Below, one piece after another: positions 5,158 to 8,032 of a DNA stretch of 8,032 nucleotides. The stretch is from an uncultured Sutterella sp. (GTDB lineage: Bacteria; Pseudomonadota; Gammaproteobacteria; Burkholderiales; Burkholderiaceae_F). Every line of letters begins with the position of its first letter. Position 1 is the first letter of the stretch. Location: assembly GCA_905213905.1 (NCBI GenBank), contig CAJMKD010000059.1:1-8032 (forward strand), in the 5' to 3' direction. The translations under genes and the position numbers were made by a program. The notes below the pieces were generated by a model. It was not told where the DNA came from, did not search any database, and saw nothing but the letters and a program-made list of their open reading frames with translations.

Positions 5158-7058
5158 GGCAACGCCTCCTTTTTCGTTTCTGCTTCAGCCGACGTGTCCG
5201 CGCTTTGACGCCCGGCTTCTTCATCCCTGCGCCGCGGCAGCGTCACATACGCAGCAAGCCCTTCGGGCTGATTCCGTTCAAACTCAAGGCTGCCGCCATG
5301 CGTTTCAATGATGCTTCTCGTAATCGCGAGGCCAAGCCCCAGCCCTTCGGGCTTTCGGCTTGAAACGGGAGACTGCAGCATCGCAAACGCTGCGTCTGTG
5401 AGCACGGGGCCGTTGTCCCGTATTGTGAAATGCACTCTTGAATCATCAACTTCAACGGCAAGCGAAACCTGAGGCGACTCACGGTTCTTCACGGCTTCCA
5501 CGGCATTGCGCAGAAGATTGACAAGCGCGAGTTCAAGCTCAATGGCGCTCCCGAAAAGCATGGCGTCTAGCGCGGGCTTTTTCGTCTCCCGTTCATCAGT
5601 GCCGGACGCTGCTTCGAGCGTTACGCGCCGCATCAGTCCGGGATAGGTCTCCTTCAGGTGCGCGAGGAGCTCCGAAACGCGAACCGACCGCCCCGCAGAC
5701 AAGCGCCCGCGAGCATATTCCCGCACGCGGTTGACAATGTCGCCCGCCCTTTGCGCTTCGGCTGCAATGCGCGCGCATGTCCGCACCACCTTTTCTGCCG
5801 GCGCCTCTCCGCGCTCGGCCTGCCGGCCGAGTCCTTCCGCATAAAGACGGATTGAAGCGAGCGGCTGATGAATTTCGTGCGCAATGAGGCTTGAGAGCTG
5901 CCCCACAGCGCCGGCCCGCTGAAGGACGGAAATTCTTTCCTGCTGCGCCTCTTCGCGAGCATACGCTTCGCTCAGCGATTTCTCGCGCCTCGCAACGAGA
6001 AGATCGGCTCGCCGGGAATGCAGCGCGAGCGCGGCCACGGCGGCAAGAAGAGCGGCCAAGTACGGCCAGAAAACCGAAAGAAAGCGCTTCATCGTCCATT
6101 CGCGCAGATAGGCGTAAGGACCGATTTTGAGCGACTCAAGCAGCGCGTCGACGCCTTTGAAGTCCGTTGCGACCGACCAGCTTCGGCCATTGTCAAGAGG
6201 CGCCATCGTGAGCACTGCCACGAGAAGCGCCTTCGAAACGGCCGGCGAAACCGTCGGCATGACGGATATGCTTTGCGCCGGGTAGAGCTTCGTGGAATGC
6301 CGGCACGCCACTTTTCCCTCCACGGTCCGCTCGGGCGGAAGTATCCGGAGAGAGGCAGCGAGCTCCGGCCGATTCTCCTCAAGGTGCTCATATGCACAAA
6401 GACGAAGGACGCCGACGTCGGCGACGCCGCCAGCCACGGCTTCAGCAATATCGAGCATGGCGTCGCTGCGATTGAAAAACTGCTCCTCACCGAAGAAGCT
6501 TTCCGGATCAAAGCCAAGGGCGGCAATTTCACCCATCGCCGCCTGAAAGCCGGAAAAGCCGTGCGGAAGATTTGCGACAATCGACCGTCCTTTCAAATCG
6601 GCAAGCTTTTTGATGCGGTCGTCGCTGCGTCTCACGATGAAAGCGGATCCTTCGTTGTGATTCGGATCCTCAAGCCCCGGCTGCACTGTCGTTGCAACGG
6701 GACGCGCGCCAGCATCCACGAGCCTTCGCGCGAGACCCGCGCTGCTGATGAAGATGTCCACTTCCCCAGCGCGCACTGCCTTTTCAAGCGCTGCCACTTC
6801 GTAATGGCGCACCTCAATGCGCGGCGCGAGCTTTGCCTTCTCAAAGGCGGAAAGCAGCGCCGCCTCCATGGGATCCCGCATGAAGGGAAGCGCAAAGGAA
6901 GAAATGCCGACTCGAAGAAGCGGCGGACCAACTTTCTCTTCAGACGCGATGACAATCCGGCTTTCCTCTGGCAGCGGCTCAGCCGCGCCCGCTAGGGCGG
7001 CTGCGAAGAAGAGCAATACCGAGGCGATCAGGCGTTTTCGCATGCCGGATTTCAACAT
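5154..7058 (-). CDS. Sensor histidine kinase with PhnD-like periplasmic sensor domain (TtrS-like)
   Basis: This 634-residue inner-membrane kinase phosphorylates the regulator encoded next to it. It begins with a signal sequence or first membrane helix (MRKRLIASVLLFFAAALAGA, 6-25). A periplasmic domain (about 45-315) resembles PhnD/substrate-binding folds: LRVGISSFALPF (48-59), LEKAVRAGEVDIFISSAG (91-108) and LADLKGRSIVANLPHGFSG (152-170). One membrane helix follows (about 326-346), then a short charged helix, the HisKA H-box LIAHEIHQPLAS with phosphoacceptor H394, N-box LVNLLRNAVEA (N514/N518), DNG (548-550) and glycine box EGLGLGLAI (571-579). A hydrophilic tail ends the protein. This is the architecture of tetrathionate sensor TtrS. 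The ligand is unknown; Cys221 and Cys252 are its only periplasmic-domain cysteines. The start is uncertain: ATG at 7058 and ATG at 7043 both lack a strong ribosome site, and 7043 gives the more typical signal peptide. Confidence 0.93.
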   Translation of the reverse strand: MLKSGMRKRLIASVLLFFAAALAGAAEPLPEESRIVIASEEKVGPPLLRVGISSFALPFMRDPMEAALLSAFEKAKLAPRIEVRHYEVAALEKAVRAGEVDIFISSAGLARRLVDAGARPVATTVQPGLEDPNHNEGSAFIVRRSDDRIKKLADLKGRSIVANLPHGFSGFQAAMGEIAALGFDPESFFGEEQFFNRSDAMLDIAEAVAGGVADVGVLRLCAYEHLEENRPELAASLRILPPERTVEGKVACRHSTKLYPAQSISVMPTVSPAVSKALLVAVLTMAPLDNGRSWSVATDFKGVDALLESLKIGPYAYLREWTMKRFLSVFWPYLAALLAAVAALALHSRRADLLVARREKSLSEAYAREEAQQERISVLQRAGAVGQLSSLIAHEIHQPLASIRLYAEGLGRQAERGEAPAEKVVRTCARIAAEAQRAGDIVNRVREYARGRLSAGRSVRVSELLAHLKETYPGLMRRVTLEAASGTDERETKKPALDAMLFGSAIELELALVNLLRNAVEAVKNRESPQVSLAVEVDDSRVHFTIRDNGPVLTDAAFAMLQSPVSSRKPEGLGLGLAITRSIIETHGGSLEFERNQPEGLAAYVTLPRRRDEEAGRQSADTSAEAETKKEALP

Positions 7059-7255
7059 CGAGCTGATTCAAATAGAAACGAAAGACTGACAAAAAGTTTG
7101 AAGCAAGACAATTGGGCTCGCGTCAGATTCTCATTCTTCGCGCTCGACGGCTTAACGCAATACGAAATCGGCGGCTGAGCTGAAAATCCGGCGAGATCCG
7201 GATTGCTGCCCGATCTTAGCGCCCGTCAGTCCGCGAAGTCGAGCATTGGATTTGA
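7059..7255 (-). promoter_or_regulatory. Upstream region of the two-component genes
   Basis: This gap must contain the promoter for the kinase gene, because a strong terminator closes the gene before it. I see an inverted repeat ATCCGG-N6-CCGGAT (7186-7203). T-rich stretches at about 7060-7110 (minus strand) offer poor -35/-10 candidates such as TTGTCA and TATTTG with suboptimal spacing. No gene is visible. Confidence 0.35.
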
Positions 7256-7292
7256 GAAAAAGTGCTTGAGAGGATCCCAAGCCTCTGAAGCA
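7256..7292 (-). terminator. Rho-independent terminator after the double-HTH gene
   Basis: On the minus strand an 11-position stem with a single C-C mismatch (TGCTT.AGAGG paired with CCTCT.AAGCA, 7292-7282 with 7273-7263) closes an 8-nt loop. It is followed by C and five T (7262-7257). It lies 20 nt after the stop codon of the HTH gene. Confidence 0.85.
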
Positions 7293-7312
7293 TCAGAGCA
7301 TTGCTCGGTTCG

Positions 7313-7702
7313 TCAATCAGGCTCCTCCGGCTCGCATTCCTTCAAAAACTGCGCATACCACTGGCGACAGGTCGACATGTTGACGCTGGTTGCCTTGCTG
7401 AGCTCGCTCCAGGAGAAGCCTTCCTTTCGGAGCGCAATCACGCGGTCCTTCGTTTCCTGCGCGTAGCGGAACTGGTTGACGTTGAGCTCGACCTTGAAGG
7501 TGCCCTTGCGAAAGTCCCGCAGCCAGTCGCGGACCGTATAGACCGATAAGCCCAGAATGTTGGCAGCATTCTTGTAGCCCACCCCCATTTCAAAAAGCTG
7601 GATCGCAGCTTTCCTTTTCTGCGACGACGGATAGTCCGGACGCTCGCGCGCGGGCTTGAGGTCCCGGGTCGTCGACGACCCGTTCTTGATGATGCGCGTC
7701 AT
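7313..7702 (-). CDS. Small protein with two helix-turn-helix units, transposase-OrfA-like
   Basis: This 129-residue, basic, probably DNA-binding protein is not a recognised named gene. After a disordered basic N terminus there are two similar HTH units. The first is about residues 28-64 (RKAAIQLFEMGVGYKNAANILG, then SVYTVRDWLRDF). The second is about 83-118 (TKDRVIALRKEGFSWSELSK, then SVNMSTCRQWYAQF). Both have the form of homeodomain-like HTHs found at the N termini of IS3/IS630-type transposases (HTH_28/HTH_29-like). No catalytic DDE domain, partner OrfB or terminal inverted repeats are seen nearby. The start at 7702 is preceded by GGAAGG at about 9 nt. It is bounded by terminators on both sides, so it looks monocistronic. 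It may be a domesticated or remnant transposase OrfA, or a stand-alone regulator. Confidence 0.75.
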   Translation of the reverse strand: MTRIIKNGSSTTRDLKPARERPDYPSSQKRKAAIQLFEMGVGYKNAANILGLSVYTVRDWLRDFRKGTFKVELNVNQFRYAQETKDRVIALRKEGFSWSELSKATSVNMSTCRQWYAQFLKECEPEEPD

Positions 7703-7760
7703 GTTCGATACCTTCCGAGGGGCACCCGAAGCCTGCTGCAGCGGCAGGTCGTTAGTCGCA

Positions 7761-7802
7761 GAAAAAGAAAGCCCGCTCCCCGCATCTTTGCGAGAAACGG
7801 GC
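7761..7802 (-). terminator. Strong rho-independent terminator of the outer-membrane protein gene
   Basis: On the minus strand GCCCGTTTCTCGCA (7802-7789) pairs over all 14 positions, with several G-U pairs, to TGCGGGGAGCGGGC (7784-7771). It closes a 4-nt AAGA loop and is followed by TTTCTTTTTC (7770-7761). It sits about 95 nt after the stop codon, so the mRNA has a long 3' end. Confidence 0.9.
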
Positions 7803-7816
7803 GATGCTTTTGGTTC

Positions 7817-7834
7817 TGAATTCAGCAGAATTCA
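7817..7834 (-). repeat. Inverted repeat TGAATTC-N4-GAATTCA
   Basis: This is a perfect 7-bp inverted repeat with a 4-nt spacer. Each arm contains the self-palindrome GAATTC, so the same hexamer is also directly repeated. It lies in the 3' UTR of the outer-membrane protein gene, between a GC-rich hairpin and the terminator, and could fold as a small hairpin. Confidence 0.6.
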
Positions 7835-7847
7835 ACTTGGCCTGCGC

Positions 7848-7874
7848 GGCGCTTCTCAGAGAGAGAGAAGCGCC
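7848..7874 (-). repeat. Perfect 10-bp hairpin in the 3' UTR
   Basis: GGCGCTTCTC pairs perfectly with GAGAAGCGCC across a 7-nt loop of alternating C and T (minus strand). It starts 23 nt after the outer-membrane protein stop codon. No T-run follows, so it is not itself a canonical terminator. It may protect the mRNA 3' end or be part of a processed 3' UTR RNA. Confidence 0.65.
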
Positions 7875-7897
7875 TGCAGCGCTAAGTCAGCTGAAAG

Positions 7898-8032
7898 TTA
7901 GAACGTGTAGCGGGCGTTGAAGTTGAACGCGTTGTTCAAGCGTTCATCCGAACCCGCCGAGAGGCCGTAGTTGACGCCGAGCGTCCAGGCATCGACCGTG
8001 GCGTTGACGCCAAGGGTCATCTGGACCGGGTT
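7898..8032 (-). CDS. C-terminal end of an outer-membrane beta-barrel protein, probably autotransporter (partial)
   Basis: Only the last 44 codons and TAA are in the window; the start lies beyond the right edge. The peptide alternates polar and hydrophobic residues in strand-like blocks (MTLGVNATV, DAWTLGVNYGLSAG, AFNFNARYTF). It ends in RYTF with a terminal Phe, the usual C-terminal signature recognised by the BAM machinery in autotransporters and other outer-membrane barrels. Autotransporter is favoured by the GVNATVDAW..GVNYGL strand pattern, but a porin-like barrel cannot be excluded. It is terminated separately from the genes that follow. Confidence 0.7.
   Translation of the reverse strand, partial: NPVQMTLGVNATVDAWTLGVNYGLSAGSDERLNNAFNFNARYTF

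Noticed and set aside
7313..7702. Complete insertion sequence around the double-HTH gene
   Set aside because: No catalytic DDE frame, no flanking terminal inverted repeats and no target-site duplication were found in the surrounding few hundred bases.

Overview
The window looks like a chromosomal segment of a GC-rich, anaerobically respiring Gram-negative bacterium. It most resembles a gut Burkholderiales of the Sutterella/Parasutterella type. That placement is an inference from gene content: two Tat-exported respiratory-type reductases, a TtrS/TtrR-like two-component system, and the end of an outer-membrane beta-barrel protein. No rRNA, tRNA, CRISPR array or complete mobile element is visible.

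Every supported gene is on the minus strand, so the window reads right to left. First comes the last 44 residues of an outer-membrane barrel protein (8032-7898), followed by two hairpins and a strong intrinsic terminator. Next is a monocistronic 129-residue protein with two helix-turn-helix units (7702-7313) and its own terminator. After a 254-bp gap come a sensor histidine kinase with a PhnD-like periplasmic sensor (7058-5154) and a LuxR/FixJ-type response regulator (5157-4549), which overlap by 4 bp. An 89-bp gap carries a clean inverted repeat. Then comes a Tat-exported FAD-dependent reductase of the fumarate/urocanate reductase superfamily (4459-2969), closed by a terminator. A 773-bp gap then holds an AT-rich palindrome/direct-repeat island and a long, structured, internally repeated leader. 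It leads into a Tat-exported molybdopterin (bis-MGD), [4Fe-4S] oxidoreductase that runs off the left edge (2195 to 1; 731 codons visible).

The working model is a signal-responsive anaerobic respiration locus. The sensor detects a periplasmic small molecule, the regulator is phosphorylated, and one or both exported reductases are induced. The nearest known parallel is TtrSR, which controls the molybdoenzyme tetrathionate reductase, but the substrates here cannot be read from the sequence. The flavoprotein lacks the residues that bind and protonate dicarboxylates in fumarate reductases, so it probably acts on something else. The most distinctive non-coding signals are the structured leader of the molybdoenzyme gene and the two 6/7-N7-6/7 palindromes in front of the two reductase genes.
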